From Antedon mediterranea (taxonomy: Eukaryota; Echinodermata; Crinoidea; Comatulida; Antedonidae): a DNA stretch of 64,000 bases. Position numbers and translations under genes: made by a program. The DNA lies in assembly GCF_964355755.1 (NCBI RefSeq), contig NC_092678.1, forward strand, positions 14,606,922 to 14,670,921, in the 5' to 3' direction. Of the stretch, positions 11,285 to 22,900 are shown piece by piece. How positions within the stretch are numbered: position 1 is the stretch's first letter; each line of letters begins with the position of its first letter. Below the pieces are notes generated by a model. That model worked only from the letters and a program-made list of their open reading frames with translations. It ran no database searches and was not told the origin of the DNA.

Positions 11285-13800
11285 ATTTTCTGGGGGACAC
11301 CAGATAATACGGGCACACTGCTTGATATGATACCATTAATGACGACTTGTTGTTGCCGGTCATAGAGGAAGCTCTTTATCCACTTATGCACTTTTCCCTT
11401 GATCCCATACCATTCCAATTTTGACAGCAGTCGCAGGTGTCCAACCTTGTCAAACGCTTTGGCAAAACATCAGTTTGCAAACCGTCCATCATATTTGCTG
11501 TGATATCATGTACAAATTCTATCAACTGTGTCTCACGCCTTGCTCGAAATACATGCTGCTTAGAATGTAGAATAGTGTTTAATTATGCATGGTTCATCAG
11601 ACTACTAGTGATGATGTGCTCCATGACTTTAGATGCGATACTTGTCAGGCCAATAGGTCGGTAATTTCTTTTGACACTAGGCTGGCCTTTCTTGAAGATG
11701 GAGACAATATTTGCATTCTTCCAGTCACTAGGCACAATCCCAGTATTTAAAGATTTCTTGAACAAGCCACAGAATATCGGGGATATATCTGTTGCAAGTT
11801 CTCGGAGCACTCTTGGGCTTATGTTGTCAGGTCCCGAGGCTTTTGCTGGATGCAGCTCTTTCAGCAATTTGCAGACTCCTTCTTCTGTGATGTTAACTTC
11901 TGGCATGAGCGTGTGTTCGGTAGGGGGAAATGTGTGAGTCAAAGGACTTTCATGTATAAATGTTGACTGAAACTGTTGATTTAGAGGCTCGGGTTTCGCT
12001 TTATCATCGGTTACTAGTCTGCCATCATCTTTAATGTCACTGACGCCAGTGAAGCCATTTTTCCTATGTTTTATATATTTCCAGAACTTTTTTATGGGTT
12101 GGTAGGTGTTTTTATCTTCTTTAGGGGTTATCATATTCTCTATGTATTCCCAATATTGCTTTCTCATTTCTCTTTGACATTGGCTCTTCAAGAGACGGAA
12201 TTTCTCTTCATCCTGTGTACGGCCACGTTTTGTACAAGCTTTATAGGCTTTATCCCGTCTACGCATCATTCTTTTTAGGCTCCGAGATATCCATGGGGAA
12301 GATTCTTTTTTCTTTACGATTTTGCTTGGGATGTATTTTTTTATACCTTCATTGAGATGAGTTTTAACCCTATTCCAGTCATCATCAACAGAGCTTGTTA
12401 ATGTGAACGGTGGCAAGGTCCTCATATGCATTGCCAATCCTATCCAGTCAGCCTTATTGTATAAAATAATGGATCTTGGAACTTGATTCTTTCTAGGAAG
12501 TTTAAGGGTTAGCTCAGTGTACACAATGCTGTGATCACTGATACCTGGTAACACCTGGGTCCTACGTACGAAAGTTGGGCGGTTAGTTGCTATTAGATCA
12601 AGGATGTTTTTTCCTCTGGTGGCTTCTCTTACAACTTGTGTGAGGCCATTATCACAAAGTATACCATAGAATCTGCTATGCAGTGAAGGAAAGGGGCAGG
12701 AATTATAGCATGTGTTGTGATTCCAGTCCCATCCGGGGAAGTTAAAGTCACCTCCGATGAGTACTACTTTGTTGTTGTTGTTTGTTAACTAGCTGAGGGA
12801 CATTGCTAATGCGTCTAGTGTACTGGTGTCACCAACATTTGGTCTGTGCCTTACACTGGATCAACTTCACTTTAACCCAAATAACTTCAGTATTGTCCTG
12901 TTCTAAGTCATACTCTCTGGAACTAGGTATCGAGCTGTTGACTGCAACTATGAGTCCTCCGCCCTGGGCTTGGAGACTCCGATCCCGTCTATGAATGGTA
13001 TACGATTTACTAAAGTATTCAGAGTCTTTAATTTCGTTCTTAAACCATGTCTCAGTTAGCATCATAATATCTGGTTTTCCACTTTCTATCAAATTATTTA
13101 GTTGGGGCTTCTTTTTTACTAAGGATTGACAGTTAATATTTAATATTCTGAGGGGTCTTGATCCAGTTATAGTCTTGGGTTTAGGTTTAATTGGTGTTGA
13201 TGCATAAGTTGGACTTGATAGACTACTGATGCTGGTGTTATCTGAACAGCTGCTATCTCTTGTATTTGAATGCAGATCACTTGTTCTATGCAGGTCAAAC
13301 AGCACAGAGCTATAGTTGTTGCCCTGACAGATTGTGCATATCCATGCTGGAGTTCTGTCATCTTCAAAAGCATGGTACATGGAGTCAGTCACTTGCTGGA
13401 AATGACTGTGGAACCATGACTCACAGGTTTCGCATATAATAGCCTTATTTTCCCAGGTAATTTGGGTTTTACATACCGCGCAGTACTTGGCTGAATCATT
13501 AGGAATAATTTCATAATTTTTATTAGAGTTAGTTTTGCCTCTTGTTTTGTCTCTATTATTATTAAGATATCGGAACTTAGCTCTTTTTCATCCTCTTCTT
13601 CCACGCTTTCTCCTGCGCTTTCTCCTGTTTTTGCAAATTCCCAGCTGATCTGGAAATCTAAAAAACTTTTCTAGGATCTCAGTTGAGCAGAACTTTCTGG
13701 TGTTGAAAAAACATGATTTTGATTGGTCCAGTTGTAGAAGTTCCTGCCTAGAGTACTGCAAAGGTTTTTTAATTACCATAACAGGATACTGCGGTGAGAA
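11285..13800 (-). pseudogene. CR1-type LINE: PHD finger, endonuclease and truncated reverse transcriptase
   Basis: Reading 13779 downwards, the ORF starts MVIKKPLQYSRQELLQL and contains LGICKNRRKRRRKRG. After a frameshift near 13590 it enters a PHD-like finger (about 13480-13310: CAVC, CETC, WFH, CTIC). The endonuclease begins at about 13150 (LRILNINCQSL, MLTETWFKNE) and, after a frame break near 12830, ends with GGDFNFPGWDWNHN and GISDHSIVYTEL. The reverse transcriptase starts at about 12000 (PAKASGPDNISPRVLREL, VSIFKKGQ, NYRPIGLTS). It is broken after 11583 and stops at GVPQ near 11290, before the YADD box. Unlike most LINE copies it is cut at the 3' side, so a deletion or a later rearrangement removed its end. 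Confidence 0.88.
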
Positions 13801-13859
13801 GAAAATACCTTTAATTTAACTGTGCCGTGTTAATAAATATATATCTATGAATAAGTTGT

Positions 13860-14015
13860 TGTAATCTCACAACCGGTAAGCTTGGCTTAGGCTGGTATAC
13901 GATTTAGAAGCTTTTGTTTAGCTTAGTAGTGTAGGCCTAGCGGTATTTGGCCTAGCCAGATTTGTTTAGCCTTATAGTGTAGGCCTAGCAGTATTAGGCC
14001 TAGCCAGATTTTAGG
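13860..14015. repeat. Short duplicated 'aggcctag'-rich stretch
   Basis: The words 'gtgtaggcctagc', 'ggcctagccagattt' and 'tttagc' occur twice in tandem. This composition recurs at 18300-18345, 23340-23350 and 46860-47000. No gene is seen here. Confidence 0.5.
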
Positions 14016-14219
14016 TGGATTAGACTAAAGTCTGATTTTAATTTGGCAGCATACAGTAGATAAATAGTCAGTTTATTTCTTGTATTTAAGTAAGGATAAC
14101 ATCCTAATTGGTATAATTAATACATTATTCTGCGATACAATGAGCCGTTTTGGCATAAGAAGGAAGAAGTTTTAGACGGCTTGCAACATGGGTAGAAGTA
14201 CACCAGGGTCCTAGTGCAA

Positions 14220-14580
14220 TAGTGGAAACAAATGTTATCAAATCTATGTTTCGCGGTACACCTGAGATAGATAAGGTAGGTATCCAAAACGGAGATTTGT
14301 CCCGAAGTATTTCCATTGTGCTCGCCTATGTCAGAAGTAACCATAATTTATATATAAATGGTAGCCAAACACCAAAATGGTTTTTTGCCCAAACGGCCAT
14401 ACATCATTGTACAACCTGGAAGCTTTTAACCGCCCGATTCTACTACTGTTCTAAGTAAATTTGGAACCATATATCAATTTTACTGTTGTTATAATATATT
14501 AAGCAGTTACTTTTTGGTCTGGCTGTAATGTGGTTGTCTCACGCTATAAGCAACGAAATTTGATCTGATGTTTTTTGATA
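14220..14580 (+). repeat. Dispersed repeat, copy 2 (longest)
   Basis: Bases 14358-14580 match 4957-5235 in the same orientation. Bases 14220-14357 match 57318-57470 in reverse orientation (shared words 'cgcctatgtcag' and 'aggtgtaccgcgaaac' with a few changes). The open frames across it look incidental. Confidence 0.6.
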
Positions 14581-15205
14581 TATGATGACATGTTTTCTGT
14601 TTTAAATATCTCTAACAATCTAGCTTTTCCACTTTTTATTCTCACCATCTCCCTTTCTCTTATCACCATTGATGATCTTCTTCTTTTTGGATTTACTGGA
14701 ACCATTTTAATCAACTGAGCCGATTGACACACTACGTGTACGTCGGATTACAATGTTGCGTCTAACATATTCGATTATTATGCGGTTTTTGGTATTTATT
14801 ATACCTTACGTTGATTTAGTCTTCCTCGAAACTGGACATTGATCACATATTGACTCAAATGCTGTTTACAAATATCCAAACACCGATTTTGAAATATATT
14901 TTTACTAATTGGGCCAGCTAAGCACAAAACATCATATACAACAGGCGAGCGTGTCGGTCAGCTGGAGGACAAAGCATACAACAATAGCACATTGTTATCG
15001 CATTGCCCACTTTCAAAAAGCATTCCAACACTAAAATCCAGCAGCCTTAAGCCTATTTTACACTAGACGAATTTATATGCGCGACGCGAATTATTTCGCC
15101 GCGAAAAAGATCGCGCGATTGTATATTTTATTTTACACTAGCAATTCGTGATTCGATTCGCTCGGTAGTTTTTGCGCCATTAGCGGTGATTAGCGCGAAA
15201 TTAAA

Positions 15206-16518
15206 ATGGCTGCAGTGAATGTTAGTTCAGTAATGTTATTACTTATAAAATCACGATTATTAACTATGTTAATACTAAGGAGGAGACAACAGACACGGAT
15301 GCAGCGATTTAGAAGAAGACGACGGTTTTGGGTAAGGAAGATATATGAAGAACGTGAGCAAAAGGGAGAATTCCATCTTCTCGTTCAGGAACTGAAACTG
15401 TACGATGCAGAATACTTCTTTCGGTGTTTTAGAATGTCTCCAGAATTGTATAACCACCTCTTGAGTTTAGTAGGTCCACATATTCAGACATCTACGACTA
15501 AAATTAGACAGCCCATCGGCCCAAGTGAATGATTTACAGTTTGTCTGAGATACTTAGTGACTGGAGATGCACAAGTAACAATAGGTGCAAGTTACCGCAT
15601 GAGCCCAGCAACATTAGGAATTATAATAAATGAAACGTGAAATGTTCTCTGGACGGTCTAAACCAGGAAGGTTATATAAAACACCCATCGTCAGAGGATG
15701 AATGGAAATGTATTGCCAAAGATTTTTCTGATCACTGGAATTGCCCAAACTGTCTGGGTGCCATAGATGGGAAACAAGTTGTCTTGCAAGCACCAGCAAA
15801 TTCTGGATCAGCCTATTTTAATTATAAGAAAACATTTAGCATCGTACTCATGGCAGTCTGTGATTCAAATTATCAATTTACTTTGGTAGATATTGGGGAT
15901 AGCGGTCGGCAATGCGACGGAAGTGTGTATAATAATAGTCATTTGGGGTATGCAATTGAAAATAATTTGTTACACATTCCAGGACCACGACGGCTCCCAA
16001 ATTCAGACAAACGTCTTCAATTTGTATTTATTGGAGACGATGCATTTGGATTGAAACCCCATATGATGAAACCATTTCCGTCACAGAATTTGTCTATGGA
16101 TAAACGCGTCTTTAATTATCGGTTGTCTAGAGCAAGAAGGGTGATCGAGAACACTTTTGGAATAGCTGCAAGTAGATTCAGAATATTACGAAGGCCCATT
16201 ATTGCCAGTGTACAAAAAGTAATCCTAATCACAAAAGCCATTGTTGTACTTCATAACTTTTTGATGAAAACAAGTGCAATTAATAATAACAATTATTGTC
16301 CACCAAACTTTGTTGACCGTGACGGACCATCCGGATTTAGAGGAGGGGATTGGAGAAAAGACAACGATGCTATTGGGGGATTGCAACCTATGCAGCGACT
16401 TGGTTCTAACAATTATTCAAACAATGCTGCTACAGTCCGACAAGACTATATGCATTATTTCAATAATGAAGGGCAAGTAGAATGGCAATGGCAACTGGTG
16501 AATCGTACTGTAACTTAA
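15206..16518 (+). pseudogene. Harbinger transposase
   Basis: This is the nuclease of the PIF/Harbinger family (DDE_Tnp_4 fold), which cuts and rejoins the element. The N-terminal region has the helix-turn-helix-like part (FRCFRMSPELYNHLLSLVGP). The catalytic acids can be seen: D in GAIDGKQV, D in FIGDDAF, E in RRVIENTFGI, followed by SRFRIL and a typical C-terminal end. Defects: an in-frame TGA at about 15530 where an Arg codon is expected (SE-stop-FTVCLRYLVTGD), a second TGA at about 15638, and loss of one base near 15658 that shifts the frame. The core from 15637 to 16518 is otherwise open (293 codons), so decay is moderate. Confidence 0.92.
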
Positions 16519-17277
16519 CGCGATGTGTCTTTAGATGAATGAACTACTGGAGAGTGATTTATCAACGTTGATAACTATTTATTTTAACATGATACAATAC
16601 AATACAAAACTAAACTCTATTGTGACTACACTGGCATCAGTGAATGTTCATCACAGTTACATTTAAGTATAGGGAAAATGGTTGCAGTACTCAAACTTTA
16701 ACTAATTTTAAGAGTAAAATAAAAACATGAATGCTATAGCCTATAAAAGAGTAATTACATGCACAAATTTAACACTAAACTAACTAATTTCTATTGATTT
16801 ACCATTTTGTATGTAATGTACAAGCTTCACAATTATTTGAAATAAAATGCATTGTATTCGAGGTTGTTCCGATATATGTTGTTATTGTATATTTTATTTC
16901 AGGATCTTGTCTCGAGCAAGGGACAAGACATCTGGTAACGATTGTGCAACAGGGTTTGAGTAACCCAGTCCAACAGACATCAGTGAATTTTACTGAGGCA
17001 AAAAAAAACATTTGTTGCCAAATATAGACATAATATGAAAGCTAATTAATGAAATTCTATCTATATAGGCCTACATGTTATTCAAAGTCAAATTCTAAGT
17101 CAAATATCAACTGGCTGACTTTGATCATCGCAAGTCTTCTTTTTCTTAACGGCAGTGACGAGATGATCGGAATGAGGCTTCTACAATACAAAGACACCTC
17201 GTTATCATTGTCTGGTTTTGTGGTCAGCGACATTATCGCTTCATTTGTTGTTTCCAGGTTTTGTAGTAGAATTGTAT

Positions 17278-18387
17278 TTAGTGGATCCGATGACTGACGC
17301 CCCTTTGACCCGTGTCTGTTTTTAGGAGGGGTGCGGGTATTTCAGTAATTTTTCGTTTGGCACAAACAATCGGATTGTTAATACTAGTATCACTGGACGT
17401 TGATGCAACATCTTCAATGATCGCTGGTTCTGGTTGAAGGTTGCTTTCGGTGGGTTTGTTAGCTGTGCGGTCATGTAAAAACCCCATTTGCTCGAAATAC
17501 TTGCACTTTGGCAACAGCGATGCGCCAGCACCAGATCTCGTCAGTTTGGTTCGCTTGTCTAGGCATTTCTTTAAACTGTCTTTGAGGTTCTTCATTTGCT
17601 TCTGCAAGTACTCAACTGAAAACAATTAAAAATGTATTTATTTACATTTTATTTGTTTAATACTTGAATGATAAAAATGGTTACTTATAGCAGTAAGCTG
17701 TCATTTATATACCATTACCAGCTAAATATTAGTATTTATTATTATAATTCATATTATGGTTCATTTTACTGTTTACAATTTATTACATTTTTGGCCTGGA
17801 TTATATTGTTTGCATATATATTTTGCAATAAATATTGAAGAAATTTCACACAAAAAAACATCATTAAAATGAGTTCTAGGACGGGTGGAATAGCAAATGT
17901 TTACTCTGTACCCCGACCGAGGGCCTTTTTGGCGGCCCCCTGGCCCCCAGCCAACAATGGTGCTCGCTGCGCTCGCAACCTGACCACGCTACGGCCCTGA
18001 TTAACCATCGTTTTCATATTAATCACAGACTGATATTTTTATTTACGAAACTAAAATTATAGAACAGTAGTATACCTAGGCCTAGCCTAGTACTACTTAT
18101 CGTCTTTGTTAAAGAGTTGCCCTATTTTCACCCAGGCAGTTTGTTTCATTGGTCTGTTCTTATAGCCCTCATAGTGAGTGTCGAACCCAGAGACATCTAT
18201 ATTTTCTGACCACTTCCAAGAACAGTTCCTTGTCAAATTCTAGTGCAAAATTTGGCTCTTCGATGTTTTCCTCGATGTTTTCCTCGATATCAGTAGCATC
18301 AATTGTACTATTATAAATTGAACTAGTAGTACTAGGCCTAGGCCTAGTATCACCGAACCACGACATATTATTATGATTTTCATCCAT
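17278..18387 (-). pseudogene. MADF-domain accessory gene of the Harbinger element
   Basis: Harbinger elements usually carry a second gene for a Myb/SANT- or MADF-type DNA-binding partner of the transposase. Exon 1 (18387 to about 18098, minus) starts MDENHNNMSWFGD and has FALEFDKELFLEVVRKYRCL. It is then frameshifted; the other frame continues as THYEGYKNRP and TAWVKIGQLFNKD. Exon 2 (17613-17278) follows a good acceptor (ttttcag) and reads EYLQKQMKNLKDSLKKC and SGAGASLLPKCKYFEQMGFL. The donor expected for phase agreement reads ATAAGT instead of GTAAGT, so splicing is probably lost as well. Confidence 0.85.
17880..18000. repeat. GC-rich insert inside the Harbinger intron
   Basis: This block stands out in an AT-rich region ('ccgagggcctttttggcgg', 'tgctcgctgcgctcgcaacc'). 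No ORF is seen. It may be a small SINE or MITE fragment; the family is not recognised. Confidence 0.35.
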
Positions 18388-18807
18388 TTTGTTCTCGGGG
18401 TCTGGTCAGGTTACAAGTATGACGTCGAAATTTCTATCGATTTGATTGGATTGCGCTTTATTTCGCTGCGACGATCAACGAACAAGTTAAAACTGGTCGA
18501 ACTCACTTTTTCGTCGCGGCGAAAAATTGCGAGCTGCTAGAGCGATGCAGCGAAGGTGACGTTTCAAGGAAAAAACAAACAGCGCATGCGTATCCTCGAA
18601 ATAATTGGCGTCGCACGAATAAATTCGTCTAGTGTAAAATAGGCTTTAGATGCAAGTACGGATGCTTTTGCAACTATTACAACAACTAGACATGGACTCG
18701 TCACTTGAGGATGAGTTTGGTTATCTTGCGTATTCAAGTACTCATTCAAAGTTAAAACTGCCATTTCAGTGCAATAACCAAATACATCATTTTATGTAAT
18801 TGTTTTC

Positions 18808-18900
18808 CCGTGACGGGATTCGATCCCGGTACCTCTGATACCAAAGTTGGTTGCACTACACATCGAGCCATATGAGCACCTGCCGAAGAAAATCCAAAGA
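18808..18900 (-). mobile_element. tRNA-derived SINE fragment
   Basis: In reverse orientation the block shows a box A-like 'tggctcgatgtgtagtg' and a box B-like 'gggatcgaatccc', with stem pairing gacgggattcgatcccg on the + strand. There is no clear body or tail, so it may also be a tRNA pseudogene. Confidence 0.55.
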
Positions 18901-19329
18901 AAGATGCCTCGTTCATTCGATATGTCGTGAACCCCTCGATGCAAATTGATTATTACATACCAACCTATGATTCATACACTGCAAGAAAATAAAATGTGGG
19001 TGGGAAGTTTCTAAACGCTTGAAATGACCTGAAACGGGCTCTAATTTAATCAGAAATTGATTTGAAGCATTTTAAAATTCCTAACAACGCCGTTTACGCG
19101 CACACTTTCTAATGTTACATGCCATTTTTAATCCATAGAAAGTTAGCGTATGATATAAATTAAACTTTGGCTAAGTTTCAATTAAACATGTTATTTGGTT
19201 TTTGACCTATGTTAAATACGCGAAATTCATAAAATCGCCCGAAAGTCACGTTGCGCAATTGCAAACGTCGTGAAAACCGTCGCTGCACAACTTCACGTGA
19301 ATGGTGATATGTTGAGAAACGTTATGTTT

Positions 19330-19938
19330 GCAAGTTTTAGAGATACGCGTGACAAAAAAATTACAGAAAGAAGAATAGGGGGAAAAAATATGATTTCGTA
19401 CAATCACAAGGGGTTATCCAGCAACTTCATTGCGGATAACCAATGATACTGCAACTTTTAACTCAAGTATCTTGGCTGATGGGGACATTTGTCCCAATCC
19501 AGGACCAATTAAAAACCCATGCAATACCTGCTAGAGACTTGTTGCGAAAAATAACCGAACTTTCCATTGTCAGGTATGTGAACACGACTGCTACATTAAG
19601 TGTGGCCATTTTCCAGCCAAACATTTTCTCACACAAATAAACGTTAACTTTATCTGCCCTAAAGGTGTTTTTGATCAACTTCCTAGGTATTTTGACGACG
19701 TTCATGTAAGAGGTCAATCTGTTGATCCAAAAATCATAAAATGTTCCAATATTAACTCGTTTAAATTTAATTTAAAAAAAAACACATTTTATCGTAATTG
19801 TCTAATTGAAATTTGTTTTTATATAATTATTTTTTTAGATAATTGTTTTAAATTTAAATGTATATAGTAGATTCGTATTAGTTAAGTAAAGTTTTATATA
19901 TTTTGTCATTTTTAAGAGGTCCCATGGATATCAACTCT
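19330..19938 (+). pseudogene. LINE 5' region with 2A-like motif and Cys-rich finger, plus 3' UTR part
   Basis: The + strand frame from about 19443 reads NDTATFNSSILADGDICPNP and then GPIKNPCNTC, followed after a TAG by a Cys-rich stretch (FHCQVCEHDCYIKCGHFP). GDICPNPGP resembles a 2A ribosome-skipping motif (consensus DxExNPGP), with Cys in place of Glu. 2A-like and PHD-like starts are known from CR1-type LINEs. From about 19740 the sequence is AT-rich and UTR-like. It stops at the TIR transposon (about 19939) and appears to resume after it at 25206 with a LINE-type tail, so this looks like an internally deleted LINE. Confidence 0.6.
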
Positions 19939-22900
19939 CCCCCCTCCCCCCTCCAAAGCAAAGGGAAGTATGGGACAACATGATAGCTTGAGTAATCAAG
20001 CAAAACGTGTTTTTGTGCCAGCCGTTCTTAATGGTCAAATGTATTTATATAGGCATATGTGATTAATATAGGTAAATAATAGACTATTCTAGGTATATTA
20101 TTTAAAAAATTAAAAAAGTGATATTTTAGCTCAAAATTTCCCATACTTCCTTCTGCTTTGGTATTATAAGTGCATGATATAGGAAAAAAAACATATTGAA
20201 ATGAAGCAAATCCACAATTATAGTAAATCAATGGTCACATGGAAAATACAATATAAATTAATGGTAAGCAGCATTCACTACATTAAATTATTACTAAAAA
20301 CCAGTATTTTGTAGCAAAAAATACAAAAATGTATTCATTTATTCATTAATCAATTATTGAGACAAATAGAATCGTTGAAAAATACACATTGTCCTCTAAA
20401 TACATCATAATTGATGTATTTTCAGTGAATATATTGAGTTCAGATTGTTTATTTTATTGGTTATCTATCAAGTCTAGTGATGAGTCATTTACTGGCAACC
20501 GTTTCCAAAATGAATGTCGATTTGCTGGCATGAATCGGCAGAGGTTTGTCAAAATGTCATTTTTCTTTTTGTCTTGGATGCCTCTTGGTGATTGAAGGCA
20601 AGAAAACGGAACTGATTCCACTGATTTCTCGATTCTCTCGGCAATTTTCTTTTTCAAGAATAACCCAGACTGGTAATGTGTGTCGTCGAGTGAGGTTTTC
20701 CAGTGTAACATCATTGAACCTTTGATGAACTTCGCTTCCTGTATGGTACATAAAAGAGGTTTATGGGTATATTTTCCCTGGCTTACACCATTCATAAATA
20801 TAAAAACATCTCCATATTCCAGTTTAGTTGCTGTGCGTCCTCGTGTGTTGATCACATACACAAAGTCTTTGCCATCATATTCTTTCACTCACGCATTCCT
20901 TTCTCCACTTGGGAATGAAAAGAATCTGCCGACATAAATGTATGTCCCTTCTCCAGATATCGAAAGATGATTTCATCTGGTCTTCCCTCTGTATTTACCT
21001 TAGCTAACATAGCAGTATAAATTGTCCAATTCTTATTTTGGGCACTGCAGTTATCCATATAAAACAAGAACCTTGTGCGATCTCGAAGCTCTGGGTGGTC
21101 TATGCATATGCGCTTGCCACATCTTCTGAATTTCTTCCACAAAGAGACTCATCCCATATTACACCAATAATGGGATCATTGGTGCACTTCTTTCCAACAA
21201 TAGGTGCGAATGTCATATGAAATTGTATTAGCCTACGCGTAAAAACACAGGATTTAACACCAGGCATTCTAGGCAGCATTATCACTTTCTGTAAATCGAC
21301 AGAACATACTGCTTCACTGTCTTCGCGTGGTCTTTCTTTCTCTTGTGAATACCATTTTCTAGCAACCTTCGCTCTTTCTACATGTATCTTCCACATGCTG
21401 CACACTGGACAGTTTGGATCCTCACCATCATGGGATGCGTTGTCTTTATGATGGTCAAACTCCAGGCATACCTCGCACTCTTCCTCTCCTAATTTTGCAA
21501 AACTAATGTTAATGCCTTTCAATGTTCTCCTATAAAATTCTAGGCCACATACATTTGGGTGCTTCGCATTTAAATCATCATACATGTTGCACATCTTCAA
21601 CTCAGGTGGCAAATACCTTCGAATAGGCGCATGTTCACGTCTGGGTTATGAGATAGTATATGATCCTTCACGAGGTTGACACCGCTACTATCAATCTTAT
21701 TAGATTGTTCATGCTTTCCTCTTCTATCACAGGATGTTGTTATGTCACCGATAAGTGCGTTGTTGAGTGTTACAGTGATAATTTTGTCAGACTTGTATCC
21801 CAATGTGTGCAGGAAAAACACCTTGCAAACAAATACATCGTATCCTTCGCTGTTGGGAAGCTTGTACACTCTTGTATGCTTACGCCTTCCATGACTCTCA
21901 GGCCGTTTATTCATCCGACTAGGCTTTATTACCTTAATGTGAGAATATAGCCTGCACGTCACATTGAATAAGGCTGTTTCCAAAATTGATGATGGATGTC
22001 ACTGCGTCTTTCTTCTGGTATTGCCATTAAACATTATTTGGAGCAATTACATGGAGCCAACATCTGATATTTCAGTGTGTTTCGATCTATCTACTCTGTT
22101 TCTTTGGTTGGTTCTTGTGTGTTGCCATCAATTTCATCAATCAATTGAGCTGGGTGGTCATTTGAAATATCAAATGGTGCTATTTCTACATGAACCTGTT
22201 GAATGGCTGTGGTAGGTCCATTAGGTGATTGCTTATTTAATTGAGACGTATCCATGTCTATCGTGGAAGAAGTCGGAGAGTTGAAAGAGTATGACTCTGA
22301 TATTACCGTGCTGTCTTGAGAAATGTTCATGTCTATAGTGGAAACCGGAGAATGCAACTGTTCATTTCTGGAGGGAACAAAATATTTCAACATTGAGTAT
22401 CAAATTTGGTTTGGTTGGTTGTCAGTTAATACCACAACTGGTTTAGTAAAATTTCTCTCCCATTCTGATCCCTTTTGACTCTGAGTAAAACCAGTACCAG
22501 CAGTCTCTTCAGTTCATTGCATGGCTAATTTACATTATTATTATCACATCTAAACTTGTGTTGATGAAATAGTATACATTTATTATACCACTTGATTACA
22601 GGTAACAATTATTTAATTGCATTATTGTTAAAAAACAAAAGAAAAATATTTTTTTTTATATAATTAATATAAAAAAACAATTACTCACATCTAGAGAGAT
22701 GATGAACCGTTTTTCTCAGCAGGCATGTTTTCTTTGTTGAACATTAAGCGCCGTCTAAACAATAAAAACATTGTTAATTTTGTACAGCCTTTTTAAAATA
22801 GCAATACAATATTAATTTCATCAGTAACTTAGTAGGAGTATTGGGTTAAATTTAGGGATCGTTGTAGCTTTCATAGAGATAGTAGATACATAGGCCTACT

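Larger units (their letters stand above)
15050..18645 (+). mobile_element. PIF/Harbinger DNA transposon, complete but inactive
   Basis: Terminal inverted repeats of about 38 bp lie at 15050-15088 (begins AGCCTATTTTACACTAGACG) and 18608-18645, flanked by the 3-bp target duplication TTA (15047-15049 and 18646-18648), as is usual for Harbinger. The element is 3.6 kb. It holds a DDE transposase on the + strand and a MADF-domain gene on the - strand, pointing towards each other. Both genes are broken. Bases 16520-17270 between them show no gene. Confidence 0.93.
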
